From positions 1 through 17,629 of the forward strand of contig JAEWKL010000522.1 of assembly GCA_023386115.1 (NCBI GenBank): a stretch of DNA of 17,629 bases. Reading direction: 5' to 3'. Shown in pieces: positions 1 to 7,423 of the stretch. The DNA comes from Pseudomonadota bacterium. GTDB lineage: Bacteria; Pseudomonadota; Alphaproteobacteria; Rhizobiales; Beijerinckiaceae. A model generated the notes under the pieces. It was not told where the DNA came from, ran no database searches, and worked only from the letters and a program-made list of their open reading frames with translations. The stretch's first letter is position 1. Every line of letters starts with the position of its first letter. The translations under genes were made by a program, and so were the position numbers.

Positions 1-552
1 GAAGCCCGTCGTGATCAGGCAGGCGAAGGGCACGAGCACGGGGTCGGCAGACGCCATGCAGAGCCCAACCCCACATCCGATCTGGATGCACCACAGGATT
101 GAGCTGAGCACGTACAGGTCGGTAAGCCAGACCGGTCCACCCGATTGCCGTGCCGAACCACCGAGGGCGCGGCGCATCACCAGCATGGTTGTGAGTCGCA
201 CGAGGGTGAGCGCCAGATCCGCGCAGAACCAAGCGAGCATCGCCAGCGTGGGAACGCGCAGGACGGCGAGGCTGGCGAGCGCAGCGCCCACGACAGCAGC
301 CACAATCAGGGGCGCAGCTCCGACGATGAGGCGCCTGCGCAAAATGGTGAGCACGTCTGAGGGAACGGCAGCGGGCGACGCGGTCAGCCAAGCCGTGAGA
401 CCCCAAGCCGGTGAAGGTGGGCCGATGGGAGCAAGCACCATGGCGCGAACAGCACACGCCACCAGTTGCGTCTTGGTTAAGGAGATAGCTACTGTTTGAT
501 GCTCGGTTCGAAGGCGATGTGTTCGGCCGTTGAAGGCTTGCGGCAGATCCAT
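1..552 (-). CDS. N-terminal membrane region of a probable GGDEF-type sensor (partial, runs off left edge)
   Basis: A minus-strand frame is open from an ATG at 552 to the window edge (184 codons, no stop). After a polar, Arg-rich start (about residues 1-25) there are hydrophobic stretches near residues 75-97, 101-127, 144-168 and 171-184, so this is the membrane part of a multi-pass protein. The style (IGCGVGLCMASADPVLVPF, short charged loops) resembles the N-terminal sensor halves of Methylobacterium diguanylate cyclases. That is recollection of the family; no GGDEF or EAL domain is inside the window. The frame stays open upstream of 552 to a TGA near 645, with no better start; a CGGCGGGA stretch lies 5' of the ATG. 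It is divergent from the DUF2336 gene. It could also be another membrane sensor or a plain membrane protein. Confidence 0.6.
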   Translation of the reverse strand, partial: MDLPQAFNGRTHRLRTEHQTVAISLTKTQLVACAVRAMVLAPIGPPSPAWGLTAWLTASPAAVPSDVLTILRRRLIVGAAPLIVAAVVGAALASLAVLRVPTLAMLAWFCADLALTLVRLTTMLVMRRALGGSARQSGGPVWLTDLYVLSSILWCIQIGCGVGLCMASADPVLVPFACLITTGF

Positions 553-668
553 GTTGGGGTCCCGCCGAGGGGCGGTATCGCAAGCTCGGCGGTAGGCATA
601 CTCGGCGAGATAAATATCTTCGTTAAAACATGCGCCAATATGTCAACGAAAAGACAGTTTTTCAGCCG

Positions 669-750
669 CTTAAACCTATAATATTTGCGTATTCGTCATC
701 AAAATTGGGTGTCAAAGCGCATAAACTTGGCGCATGGAACGAGAAAAGCC
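669..750. repeat. Copy 1 of an imperfect direct repeat flanking the DUF2336 gene
   Basis: About 82 bases beginning CTTAAACCTATAATATTTGC and ending AACGAGAAAAGCC. They align in the same orientation with 2364-2443 on the other side of the DUF2336 gene. Shared blocks are CTTAAA, TATAA-ATTTGC, TCGT, CAAAA-TGGG, TCAA, GCGCATAA, GGCG, ATG-AACG and AGAA-GCC; differences are scattered substitutions and small gaps. Could be a duplicated regulatory segment or the scar of an inserted cassette. Confidence 0.6.
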
Positions 751-971
751 CGCTACAGTGGGAAAAGACCGGGCAGATTTAAGGGGATCTCTATTGATAA
801 GTCCAAAACTAAATACAGAGGTAGCGTGTCGCTAAGGCTTTATCGATGCGTCACTGCCGTTTAAAGTGCTGCAGGTTGAGCGCCGACGCGTTGGCATTGT
901 AACGGGCGTTAATAATGACCGCAGGCCGTTCAGCAAGAGCAGAACTCATTTGTACGCCTGCGCGATTAGAG

Positions 972-991
972 ACAAATTTTATGAAATTTGT
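972..991. promoter_or_regulatory. Perfect 8+8 inverted repeat, possible operator, upstream of the DUF2336 gene
   Basis: ACAAATTT-TATG-AAATTTGT is a perfect inverted repeat with a 4-base centre, in an AT-rich stretch about 110 bases before the DUF2336 start. Spacing and symmetry fit a dimeric regulator site. AT-rich DNA produces such repeats by chance more readily, so this is tentative. The rest of 553-1102 holds copy 1 of the direct repeat and nothing else I can name. Confidence 0.3.
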
Positions 992-1102
992 GTATGCAGT
1001 TCTATTAAGACGTTAATATTTCAAGTGTATTAGGAAAATAATCCAGAAACATGAGCGGCCTGCCGCCTATTTCATTGCCGATGGAGCCAGAAAGGGGCTG
1101 CC

Positions 1103-2344
1103 ATGAGTACGCGCGCGAGAGGGCCTGATCGCTTGGAGGCCCTGCTGGCCAGCATCGCCCACGAGAGCTATGCCCGTGTCGCTCTCAAGCTCGCCGAGCG
1201 GTGCGATGGCAACCTGACTGCGATGGAAGCTCGGGTCTATGACGACGCGCTGCTGCGGCTCGCACGAGCTGAGACGAGCAACGTGCGTGTCCAGATCTCG
1301 CGGCGCCTGGCCCCTGTCGAGGCTGGCCCGGAGCGCTCCGTCACCGACCTCGCCTACGATCTGGACCCGGATGTTGCTGCTCCCATGTTGCAGAAGTCAG
1401 TTCTCCTGAAGGAGGCGGATCTCATCACGATCGCGCGCACCCGCGGTCAGGGACACCTCAGCGCCTTAGCGGAGCGCCTTGCTGTGAGCGCGCCCGTGAC
1501 GGACGTGGTCGCGACTCGTGGCTCCTGGCCGGTGCTGCGCCTGCTGGCGGCGAACCGGACGGCGGAACTGTCGGGCAACAGTTTGGCTCGTCTTGTGGCG
1601 CTCTCGCGGGGCGACGGCCACATCACCGTGGCGCTAACGAAGCGTGGCGATGTGCCGGCGGCGGCAAAGAAGAGCTTGCTGGCTCAGTTCCGCACGATGG
1701 CGGTATCTGGGCGCACTTCGCTGTGCGGGGAGCACTCGGACGTGCCGCTTGGGACCGAGATTTCGGCTGGGCAGCCCTCCGATGGCCCTGGGTGTAGGGA
1801 CCCGCTCTCGGCCGAGATGTTGCGCTGCGCGGAGGTGCGCGTCAGCGCCGTCGCCCAGTCGCGCGGACTCACGAGCGCAGAGGTCTGCCCTGCTCTGGGG
1901 CAGGGCCGCTTGGCCGAGGCTGTCATCATCATTGCTCGCTTGGCCGATGAGGAGCCGGAGGCCTTCGTCCAGGCGCTGAGGGGCCGGGGGCCGTTCGAGA
2001 ACTTCGCTCTGCTGGTGATGCGCAGCGCCGATCTGAGTGGGGCGACGGCGGAGCGTGTTCTGCGTGAGACGAGGGCGGCGAGCATCGCGCGTCAGCGAGA
2101 GGCGTATGACGGGCTGTCCTGCGCTGCCGCGCGACGCGCGCTGCAGGCGGTTCGGCTCCGCGCCGGCTTCACGATCACGGCAGGCGAAGTGCAATCTGCA
2201 GAGCATGCTGCGAACCGCGCCCCACACGGCGTTCGTACGACCGCCAGTTCCTCATGCAATGCGAGCGAAGGGTGGTCAATAGGCAGCCTTCTTGGCCGCG
2301 ACGCGGACAGCACGCGTGCCATCAGTGATCTGAAATGTAAATAA
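1103..2344 (+). CDS. DUF2336 domain protein
   Basis: 413 residues, soluble, no signal peptide. The stretch around residues 85-200 (LDPDVAAPMLQKSVLLKEAD, then IARTRGQGHL, VTDVVATRGSWPVLRLLAAN and LARLV) has the spacing and wording of the DUF2336 family (COG5330), helical-repeat proteins of unknown function frequent in Rhizobiales. The second half (RLAEAVIIIARLADEEPEAF to QAVRLRAGF) also fits. After about residue 350 the tail (TITAGEVQSAEHAANRAPHG onward) looks low-complexity and may be a divergent end. The ATG at 1103 follows AGAAAGG at a sensible spacing. The gene stands alone: divergent from the gene at its left, convergent with the importer operon, and flanked by ~80 bp direct repeats. No catalytic motif is visible and I infer no function. 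Confidence 0.8.
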   Translation: MSTRARGPDRLEALLASIAHESYARVALKLAERCDGNLTAMEARVYDDALLRLARAETSNVRVQISRRLAPVEAGPERSVTDLAYDLDPDVAAPMLQKSVLLKEADLITIARTRGQGHLSALAERLAVSAPVTDVVATRGSWPVLRLLAANRTAELSGNSLARLVALSRGDGHITVALTKRGDVPAAAKKSLLAQFRTMAVSGRTSLCGEHSDVPLGTEISAGQPSDGPGCRDPLSAEMLRCAEVRVSAVAQSRGLTSAEVCPALGQGRLAEAVIIIARLADEEPEAFVQALRGRGPFENFALLVMRSADLSGATAERVLRETRAASIARQREAYDGLSCAAARRALQAVRLRAGFTITAGEVQSAEHAANRAPHGVRTTASSSCNASEGWSIGSLLGRDADSTRAISDLKCK

Positions 2345-2363
2345 AAGGACGAATTTTCATCTA

Positions 2364-2443
2364 CTTAAAGTTATAAAATTTGCTCGTACGTAAACAAAAA
2401 TGGGGTCAAGCGCATAAGGGAGGCGTATGCAACGCGAGAAGCC
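2364..2443. repeat. Copy 2 of the imperfect direct repeat flanking the DUF2336 gene
   Basis: Begins CTTAAAGTTATAAAATTTGC about 20 bases after the DUF2336 stop and ends AACGCGAGAAGCC. It is collinear with 669-750, so the gene sits between two same-orientation copies. No plus-strand gene follows this copy, which argues against it simply being a conserved promoter. Confidence 0.6.
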
Positions 2444-2497
2444 GTCCCACCTTCTGCGTGCTTCGGCTCCTAGCTCGCGACAGGCCCGAGAGGTTCT

Positions 2498-2516
2498 GGC
2501 AGGCTCGACACCTGCC
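2498..2516 (-). terminator. Weak hairpin after the importer operon
   Basis: GGCAGG and CCTGCC pair around a 7-base loop, about 20 bases beyond the stop of the last permease on the minus strand. No T-run follows, so it may be a Rho-dependent end or an mRNA 3' protector rather than an intrinsic terminator. Confidence 0.3.
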
Positions 2517-2535
2517 TCACCACGCTGCCTTCACA

Positions 2536-3438
2536 TCAGCCCTTCGTCGCTCCCGCCGTGAGCCCCGCAATGTAGTAGTCCATTAAAAACGCATAGATAA
2601 TCAACGGCGGCGCGGCTCCAAGCAGCCCGCCTGCCATGATCTGACCCCAGTTGAACACGTCCGACTTGATGAGAGTCGTCGCGATGCCGACGCTCAGGAC
2701 GAGCTGATCCTGGGAGGTCGTGAAGGCAAGCGGGTACAGGAACTGGGCCCAGGCCACCGTGAAGGCGAAGATCGTCGCCGCGATGACTCCGGGGAGCGCG
2801 ACGGGAATGAAGACCTTGATGAGCGTCTGTGTCCAACTAGCGCCATCCACCAAGGCGGCTTCGTCGAGCTCCTTCGGGATGGATACGAAGTAGCCGATCA
2901 TGATCCACGTGCAGAAAGGAACCGTCAGTGTCGGATAGACAAGCACGAGAACGTACCAATGATTGATAACTTCAATTCCTGTCCAATCACGAAACGTAGC
3001 AAACATCTTAAATAAAGGAATAAATAATAGAGTGTCAGGAATTAAATAAGTTAGGAAAATGCCCGTTGCGAGCACGCCAGAGCCCCAAAATTTCATTCTC
3101 GATAGAGCAAAAGCTGCTGGCACACTTATTAGCATCGTCAAGATGACGACGCAGCCGGCCACAAGAACTGAGTTCTTGAAGAATGTCAAAAACTGCATCG
3201 AGGTGAGCAGCTCGATGAAGTTGTCGAGAGTGGGGTGATGAACCCACCACGGGCTGGTGACTGCCGAGATCTCGCTCGAGGTTTTGAGCGCCGTGATCAG
3301 CATGTAGACGGGCGGCATGAGTGCGAACGCCGCGAACAACCCAAGGAAGATGTAAGCCCAGACCAGGGCCCATCGTCGCCCGCCCGCGGGCGCACCGGCG
3401 GGTGCTTCCATCAGCTCCGGTCGCGGTCGGGTGCGCAT
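2536..3438 (-). CDS. Sugar-type ABC importer permease, MalG-like (second permease)
   Basis: 300 residues. Inner-membrane subunit of a CUT1-type importer. Hydrophobic segments start near residues 24, 87, 121, 161, 214 and 267, matching six transmembrane helices. The cytoplasmic EAA loop that docks the ATPase is at about 190-216 (ELDEAALVDGASWTQTLIKV, then PVALPG). The ATG at 3438 is chosen because TGAGGA, overlapping the stop of the upstream permease, makes a ribosome site and leaves an 11-base gap. The frame stays open further 5', but only as an out-of-frame reading inside the neighbour. The part encoding residues ~127-160 (2960-3060) is strikingly AT-rich for this GC-rich gene. No ATPase gene follows. 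Confidence 0.9.
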   Translation of the reverse strand: MRTRPRPELMEAPAGAPAGGRRWALVWAYIFLGLFAAFALMPPVYMLITALKTSSEISAVTSPWWVHHPTLDNFIELLTSMQFLTFFKNSVLVAGCVVILTMLISVPAAFALSRMKFWGSGVLATGIFLTYLIPDTLLFIPLFKMFATFRDWTGIEVINHWYVLVLVYPTLTVPFCTWIMIGYFVSIPKELDEAALVDGASWTQTLIKVFIPVALPGVIAATIFAFTVAWAQFLYPLAFTTSQDQLVLSVGIATTLIKSDVFNWGQIMAGGLLGAAPPLIIYAFLMDYYIAGLTAGATKG

Positions 3439-3449
3439 CGTGGTGGTCC

Positions 3450-4385
3450 TCAGATCCGCTCCGCGCGCTTGTTCACGTCCCGCAGGATGAAGATGGCCGC
3501 GACCGTCAGGATCGGGACCATGAACAGCGAGACCGAAGCCCCCAGCGGGATGTCCCCCCCCTGGATGCCGAGCCGGAAGGCCCACGTTGCGAAGACGTGC
3601 GTGCGGTCCACCGGCCCGCCGGCGGTCAGGATCCACACGATGTCGAAGTTCGCGAAGGTCACGATCAGCGAGAACAGCGTCGTGATCGCGATGATGTTCC
3701 GCATCATCGGCAGCGTGATGTACCAGAGCCGCTGCCACCAGCCCGCGCCGTCGATCGCCGCGACCTCGTAGAGCTCGGCCGGCACCGACTTGAGCGCGGC
3801 CAGGTACATGATCATGAAGAAGGGCGCCCCGTACCAGACGTTGACCACGATGACGGACAGCCGCGCCCAGGCCGCGTCCCCGGTCCAGGGGACCGGCCCG
3901 AGACCGATCTGCGCCAGGAGCCAGTTCAGGGCGGAGTAGGACGGATCGAACAGCCACAGCCACGTGAGGGTGGAGAGGGCCGGAGGCATCACCCAGGGCA
4001 CGAGCAGCATGCCGCGCCACTTGCGCTGCCCCCGGGCGGGGGTCGCGTGGACGAGGTGGGCGACGACGAAGCCGATGAGGGCCTTGAGGAGCACCGCGCT
4101 CACCGCGAACAGGCACGATTGCCTCACGACCATCCAGAAGGTCTCGCGGGTGAACAGGAAGGCGAAGTTCCCGAGGCCGACGAAGCTCGTCATGCGCTTA
4201 TTGAGGGTGGCGAGATAGACGGCGTAGAATGAAGGATAGATCACAAGGACCAGGATCAGCAGGATCAGAGGCAGGGTGAAGAGGAACCCCACCGTCGACC
4301 GCTGCCGAAAGAAGTTTCGCGCGACGCTGAACCGGGAACTAGTGGCGGTTGCGTCAGGCTGCTCTGGGATCACCCCGTCTCGCAT
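3450..4385 (-). CDS. Sugar-type ABC importer permease, MalF/UgpA-like (first permease)
   Basis: 311 residues, second gene of the operon. A ~30-residue polar N-terminus is followed by a strong helix (about 32-58) and further helices near 86-110, 125-147, 174-196, 233-255 and 281-300. The EAA loop lies at about 204-230 (ELYEVAAIDGAGWWQRLWYI, then TLPMM), the contact site for the nucleotide-binding subunit. The ATG at 4385 has GAGGAAGG seven bases upstream. It follows the binding-protein gene after an 82-base hairpin-bearing spacer and precedes the second permease by 11 bases, so the three are almost certainly cotranscribed. The substrate is not readable from sequence; the family mostly moves sugars, polyols or glycerol-3-phosphate. 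Confidence 0.92.
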   Translation of the reverse strand: MRDGVIPEQPDATATSSRFSVARNFFRQRSTVGFLFTLPLILLILVLVIYPSFYAVYLATLNKRMTSFVGLGNFAFLFTRETFWMVVRQSCLFAVSAVLLKALIGFVVAHLVHATPARGQRKWRGMLLVPWVMPPALSTLTWLWLFDPSYSALNWLLAQIGLGPVPWTGDAAWARLSVIVVNVWYGAPFFMIMYLAALKSVPAELYEVAAIDGAGWWQRLWYITLPMMRNIIAITTLFSLIVTFANFDIVWILTAGGPVDRTHVFATWAFRLGIQGGDIPLGASVSLFMVPILTVAAIFILRDVNKRAERI

Positions 4386-4447
4386 GGATGAGCCTTCCTC
4401 GCGTGGATCGCGGGCGCCGGCGCGCTGGGGCGCGGCGCCCGCCGCAC

Positions 4448-4467
4448 CGGCGGCGGTCGCGCCGCCG
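4448..4467 (-). promoter_or_regulatory. Stem-loop between binding-protein and permease genes
   Basis: A 7 bp GC stem (CGGCGGC/GCCGCCG, 6-base loop) starts right after the stop of the binding-protein gene in an 82-base gap before the first permease. In importer operons such as malE-malF, hairpins at this position stabilise the upstream mRNA or attenuate read-through, giving more binding protein than permease. That role is inferred here. Confidence 0.45.
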
Positions 4468-5799
4468 TCACCCCCTGGTGAAGCCCTCGACCTCGCGCTC
4501 GGCCCAGCTGAGGGTGGCGTCGAGCGGCTCCCCCTGCAGGTACCGAACGACCATCTTCGTCATGGTGGCCTGGTTGTAGATCTGGTTGGCGACGGCCGGC
4601 GGCGCGGGTGCCGCTGCGATCGACAGCGTCTGATGGTGGTGGGGGTTCGGGTAGTGGTAGAGCACCCCCTTGGGCGGCTCAGCCTCGGCCCAGGTCGGCA
4701 ACGTGGTGAGCTTCTCCCAGGCCGGGAGATCGTAGCCGCCGCTCACCTCGACCATCCTGGCCACGGCGTCGTGCGTCGACAGAGCGAGCAGCAGGCTCTT
4801 GGCCGCGGCCTTGTTCCGCGAGAACGCCCAGATCCCCCAGAAGTAGGGCAGGAAGGGTGCGAACCGCCCCCGCGGGCCGGCCGGCATGCCGTGCAGCCAA
4901 CACTGCCGCGCGACGTCCGGTGCGTCACGCTTGGCCACAGCCCAGGCGCTCGGGGGGTTGCAGATGAGGGCGCCGCGACCCGAGACGAGCCACTTGTTGT
5001 TCGACGCGTCGTCCCAGGCGGGCGCGTCGGGCGGCAGGAACGACGCGAGCTTCTTGTAGTACTCCATCGCCTGACGGACCGGATCCGACTTGACCGTCAC
5101 GTTCCCGGCCTGATCAACGAGGGCGGCTCCGAAGGACTGGAAGATCGCGCCGGCGGTGTCGACCGAGTCGCTCGTCTGGCCGAGGCCGATGCCGAAGGGC
5201 ACGCCAGCCCTGTGGCACGCCTCCGCGGCCTTCAGGAACGCCTCCAGCGTCCACGCGTCTGCCCGCGGGGGAGCGCCGGCCGGGTACATTGCCTGCACGT
5301 CGACGCCCGCGTGCTGCCTCATGAGGTCGATACGGGAGCAAGGCCCCTTGATCTGGCTGCCCACGGTCGCGGGCACGGCGAGCCACCGGTCCTTCGTCCT
5401 CCCCAAGTATGAGACCGTGCCGTTGACGTCGCCGTTCTGCTGGATCAGCACGTCCATGATGTCGTTGACGGGTTCCAGATGCTCGGCGTAGTCCTGAGGG
5501 TACCAAGTCGGGAACGCGAAGATGTCGTGCCCGGACTTCGCCTGTGCCTCGGCGGCGATCGTCAGCAGGTTTTTATTGCCCTGCGACGTGATGAAGTCCA
5601 TTTTGACGGCGACTTTTTCCTTGTCGGCCCAGGCGCGGACGATCTCTTCGGTTGCCCTGTTGGCGCCAGGGACCCAGTGGTCCCAGAAGCCGACGGATAG
5701 ACTGCCAGCAGCATGCGCGCCTCGCACGAACGGAGCCGACACGGCGGCTGCCGCCGTCGCCTGCATGAAACGACGGCGCGTGACTTGCCTGACAGCCAT
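4468..5799 (-). CDS. Tat-exported extracellular solute-binding protein (family 1) of an ABC importer
   Basis: 443 residues. The start has a twin-arginine signal: T7-R8-R9-R10-F11-M12, a hydrophobic alanine-rich stretch, and a cleavage site at AHA30. The mature part (GFWDHWVPGANRATEEIVRA, KMDFITSQGNKN, GHDIFAFPTWYPQDYAEHLEP) has the layout of cluster D, sugar-type binding proteins: an Asn/Trp-rich early strand, then a GHDIF segment near the lobe hinge. The C-terminus (MVVRYLQGEPLDATLSWAER) is typical of the family. The ATG at 5799 follows a textbook GGGAGGA. It is the first gene of the binding protein-permease-permease operon and would deliver the ligand to the permeases in the periplasm. The ligand is unknown. 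Tat export implies folding before secretion. Confidence 0.93.
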   Translation of the reverse strand: MAVRQVTRRRFMQATAAAAVSAPFVRGAHAAGSLSVGFWDHWVPGANRATEEIVRAWADKEKVAVKMDFITSQGNKNLLTIAAEAQAKSGHDIFAFPTWYPQDYAEHLEPVNDIMDVLIQQNGDVNGTVSYLGRTKDRWLAVPATVGSQIKGPCSRIDLMRQHAGVDVQAMYPAGAPPRADAWTLEAFLKAAEACHRAGVPFGIGLGQTSDSVDTAGAIFQSFGAALVDQAGNVTVKSDPVRQAMEYYKKLASFLPPDAPAWDDASNNKWLVSGRGALICNPPSAWAVAKRDAPDVARQCWLHGMPAGPRGRFAPFLPYFWGIWAFSRNKAAAKSLLLALSTHDAVARMVEVSGGYDLPAWEKLTTLPTWAEAEPPKGVLYHYPNPHHHQTLSIAAAPAPPAVANQIYNQATMTKMVVRYLQGEPLDATLSWAEREVEGFTRG

Positions 5800-6156
5800 G
5801 CATTCCTCCCGAATTCTCGGCAGTTAGTTGGATGACCTTCCTGAGAGAAGATATTTCTTCGGGTATACCACTCAGTGCTGTTATTTTTTGACAAGAAAAG
5901 CTTAACTTCAATTAGATTGTTATATTCCAGGGCGCTTGGCAACCCGAAACGCTTTCATCCTTAACGAAGTTGCGACCGGGATCGCCATTTAACGGTAAAA
6001 TATCATTTACTATCAATCATCATGGCGCTTTCTGAGTTAATATTCAATATTTACTAGGATATTTCTAGACTAAACAAACAGAGAGATCTCTATCTCACAC
6101 AGATCAGCGGATAACAAGCCAGAGAATTGGCCGCAGACCACATCTCATCGGTGAAG
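5800..6156. other. AT-rich intergenic stretch between importer operon and recombinase unit
   Basis: No gene seen. The first ~100 bases must carry the importer promoter on the minus strand. A TTGTCA and a TATACC occur there, but 21 bases apart, too far to call. The remainder (5940-6110) is AT-rich with many stops in all frames and no clear repeat, consistent with foreign or decayed DNA next to the recombinase. Confidence 0.5.
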
Positions 6157-6232
6157 GGTTGCTCCAATTGGAGGAGTAGCCTGTTGGGCTGGCTCAACTG
6201 AACACCAACAACCGAACCCCAGCAATCGCTGG
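6157..6232 (+). other. Cluster of three hairpins upstream of the recombinase
   Basis: Three consecutive stems: GGTTGCTCC/GGAGTAGCC (6157-6165 with 6173-6181, two G-T wobbles), TGTTGG/CCAACA (6182-6187 with 6205-6210) and CCAGC/GCTGG (6219-6223 with 6228-6232). The wobbles favour a plus-strand RNA, but the cluster could equally be part of a recombination site. No terminator T-run follows. Confidence 0.35.
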
Positions 6233-6263
6233 CTTGGCCGCAGTGAGTGTACAAAAAACGACC

Positions 6264-6358
6264 GTTTTCCTTACACGTGCCCGAGACCCCTCGCTGGGCC
6301 CCTGAAACGTCCCTGATTATGTAAGGAAAATATGGCAGGAAAACTATTGTAAGGAAAA
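6264..6358. repeat. GTAAGGAAAAC repeats, probable recombinase (res-like) or operator sites
   Basis: GTTTTCCTTAC at 6264-6274 is the exact inverse of GTAAGGAAAAC at 6349-6359. GTAAGGAAAA recurs at 6321-6330, and a weaker CAGGAAAA at 6336-6343. The last copy ends 23 bases before the recombinase ATG. Small serine resolvases usually bind paired sites just upstream of their own gene and repress it, so a res/operator role is the natural inference. Confidence 0.55.
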
Positions 6359-6381
6359 CGTGGCTGTGCGACTATGCTGAC

Positions 6382-6969
6382 ATGCTTGTCGGCTACGCGC
6401 GCGTCTCCACCCTCGACCAGAACCTCGACCTGCAGCGGGACGCCCTCACCCGCGCCGGCTGCGAGAAGATTTTCGAAGAGAAGAAGAGCGGCAAAGCGGG
6501 CACCAAGCGTCCCGAGTTCGAGGCCGCCCTCGCCTACCTGCGCCCCGACGACGTGCTGGTGGTCTGGAAGCTCGACCGCCTCGGCCGCTCCCTGGTGGAG
6601 ATGATGCGGACAATCGACGGCCTGCGCCGGCAGGACGTGCACTTCCGCAGCCTGACCGAGCAGTTCGACAGCGGCACCGCTCATGGGCGCTTTGCCCTGC
6701 AAATGCACGGTGCGATGGCCGAGTACTTCCTCGACCTCAACCGCGAGCGCACCCTCGAAGGCTTGAAAGCCGCTGTCGCCCGGGGCCGCAAGGGCGGCCG
6801 GCCAAAGGCGCTCAGCGAGGCGGATCTCGAAGTGGGCCGCGCCTTGCTCGCCGCCGGCAACATCTCGGTGGCGGCCATCGCCAAGCGGCTCGGGGTCAGC
6901 CGCTACACCTTCTACCAGTACTTCCCCCAGGCGCGGACCCGCAGCCAGGCAGCGGCAGCGAAGGGCTGA
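6382..6969 (+). CDS. Small serine recombinase (resolvase/invertase family)
   Basis: 195 residues, the usual length for Tn3/gamma-delta-type resolvases and Hin-type invertases. The catalytic N-terminal domain opens with VGYARVSTLDQN: Ser9 is the nucleophile and Arg7 its partner. The second active-site block is KLDRLGRS (Arg66, Arg69, Ser70). A long E-helix region (about 100-135) leads to a hinge (RGRKGGRPKAL) and a C-terminal helix-turn-helix at about 160-182 (ISVAAIAKRLGVSRYTFYQY) that binds the crossover site. All key residues are present, so it should be active. Repeats of GTAAGGAAAAC directly upstream are likely targets. It overlaps no transposase; the partner is an HNH protein four bases downstream, an unusual pairing that suggests a small autonomous unit. 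IS607-type TnpA is excluded because the DNA-binding domain is C-terminal. Confidence 0.93.
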   Translation: MLVGYARVSTLDQNLDLQRDALTRAGCEKIFEEKKSGKAGTKRPEFEAALAYLRPDDVLVVWKLDRLGRSLVEMMRTIDGLRRQDVHFRSLTEQFDSGTAHGRFALQMHGAMAEYFLDLNRERTLEGLKAAVARGRKGGRPKALSEADLEVGRALLAAGNISVAAIAKRLGVSRYTFYQYFPQARTRSQAAAAKG

Positions 6970-6973
6970 GCCG

Positions 6974-7414
6974 ATGCCGATCCGCCTGGAGAACCGCTTC
7001 TTCTACCCGATCAACTGGCGCGAGCTGTCGAATGTGATCCGGTTCGGCCGCGCCAAGGGCTGCTGCGAGCAATGTGGCCGACCGCACGGCCAGCTGGTGG
7101 CTCACCTGGGTGACGGACATTGGTGGGATATGCGAGCGAACACCTGGCGGGGCGGCAAGGGCCACAAGCTCAAGCTCGCCGCGTTGGAGTGCCTGCCTGC
7201 CGATACCCCGGTACAGCTCACCCGCGTGTACCTGGCGTGCGCGCATCTCGATCACGAGCCGAGCAACAACGATCCGGCGAACCTCAGGGCGCTTTGCCAG
7301 CGGTGCCACATCCTGCACGACCGGGACGAGCACCGGCGCCAGCGCTGGTTCACCTACCGGCGGCGCAAAGCGGTAGGTGACCTGTTCCTTCGGCCCTATC
7401 CGTTCCGGTTCTAG
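6974..7414 (+). CDS. Small HNH nuclease-like protein
   Basis: 146 residues. Cys31-x2-Cys34 (GCCEQCGRPHG) and Cys108-x2-Cys111 (LCQRCHILHD) would bind a structural zinc. The beta-beta-alpha metal core reads CAHLDHEPSNNDPANLRALC, with His91, His94, Asn103, His112 and His115 in HNH order. The ~45 residues between the first Cys pair and the core (WWDMRANTWRGGKGHKLKL) are basic and aromatic, apt for nucleic-acid contact. The ATG lies four bases after the recombinase stop, so the two are translationally coupled. It is far too short for IscB/Cas9-like enzymes and has no RuvC motif. The role could be a nicking/homing activity helping the recombinase unit, or a restriction-like nuclease. A structured RNA candidate starts ten bases after its stop. 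Confidence 0.85.
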   Translation: MPIRLENRFFYPINWRELSNVIRFGRAKGCCEQCGRPHGQLVAHLGDGHWWDMRANTWRGGKGHKLKLAALECLPADTPVQLTRVYLACAHLDHEPSNNDPANLRALCQRCHILHDRDEHRRQRWFTYRRRKAVGDLFLRPYPFRF

Positions 7415-7423
7415 CGAGGTCAG

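Noticed and set aside
11..499. Plus-strand 162-codon frame at the left edge
   Set aside because: It is antisense to a hydrophobic, multi-helix minus-strand frame that is open across the same bases and has far better protein character.
3439..4116. 5' extension of the second permease frame on the minus strand
   Set aside because: It is the wrong frame of the first permease (Arg/Pro/Gly-rich, no domain); the ribosome site before 3438 defines the real start.
5562..5942. Short minus-strand frames upstream of the binding protein
   Set aside because: They overlap the signal-peptide region in other frames and lack ribosome sites.
6974..7414. IscB/TnpB-type RNA-guided nuclease
   Set aside because: Protein is only 146 residues, with no RuvC motifs or bridge helix; only the HNH core is present.
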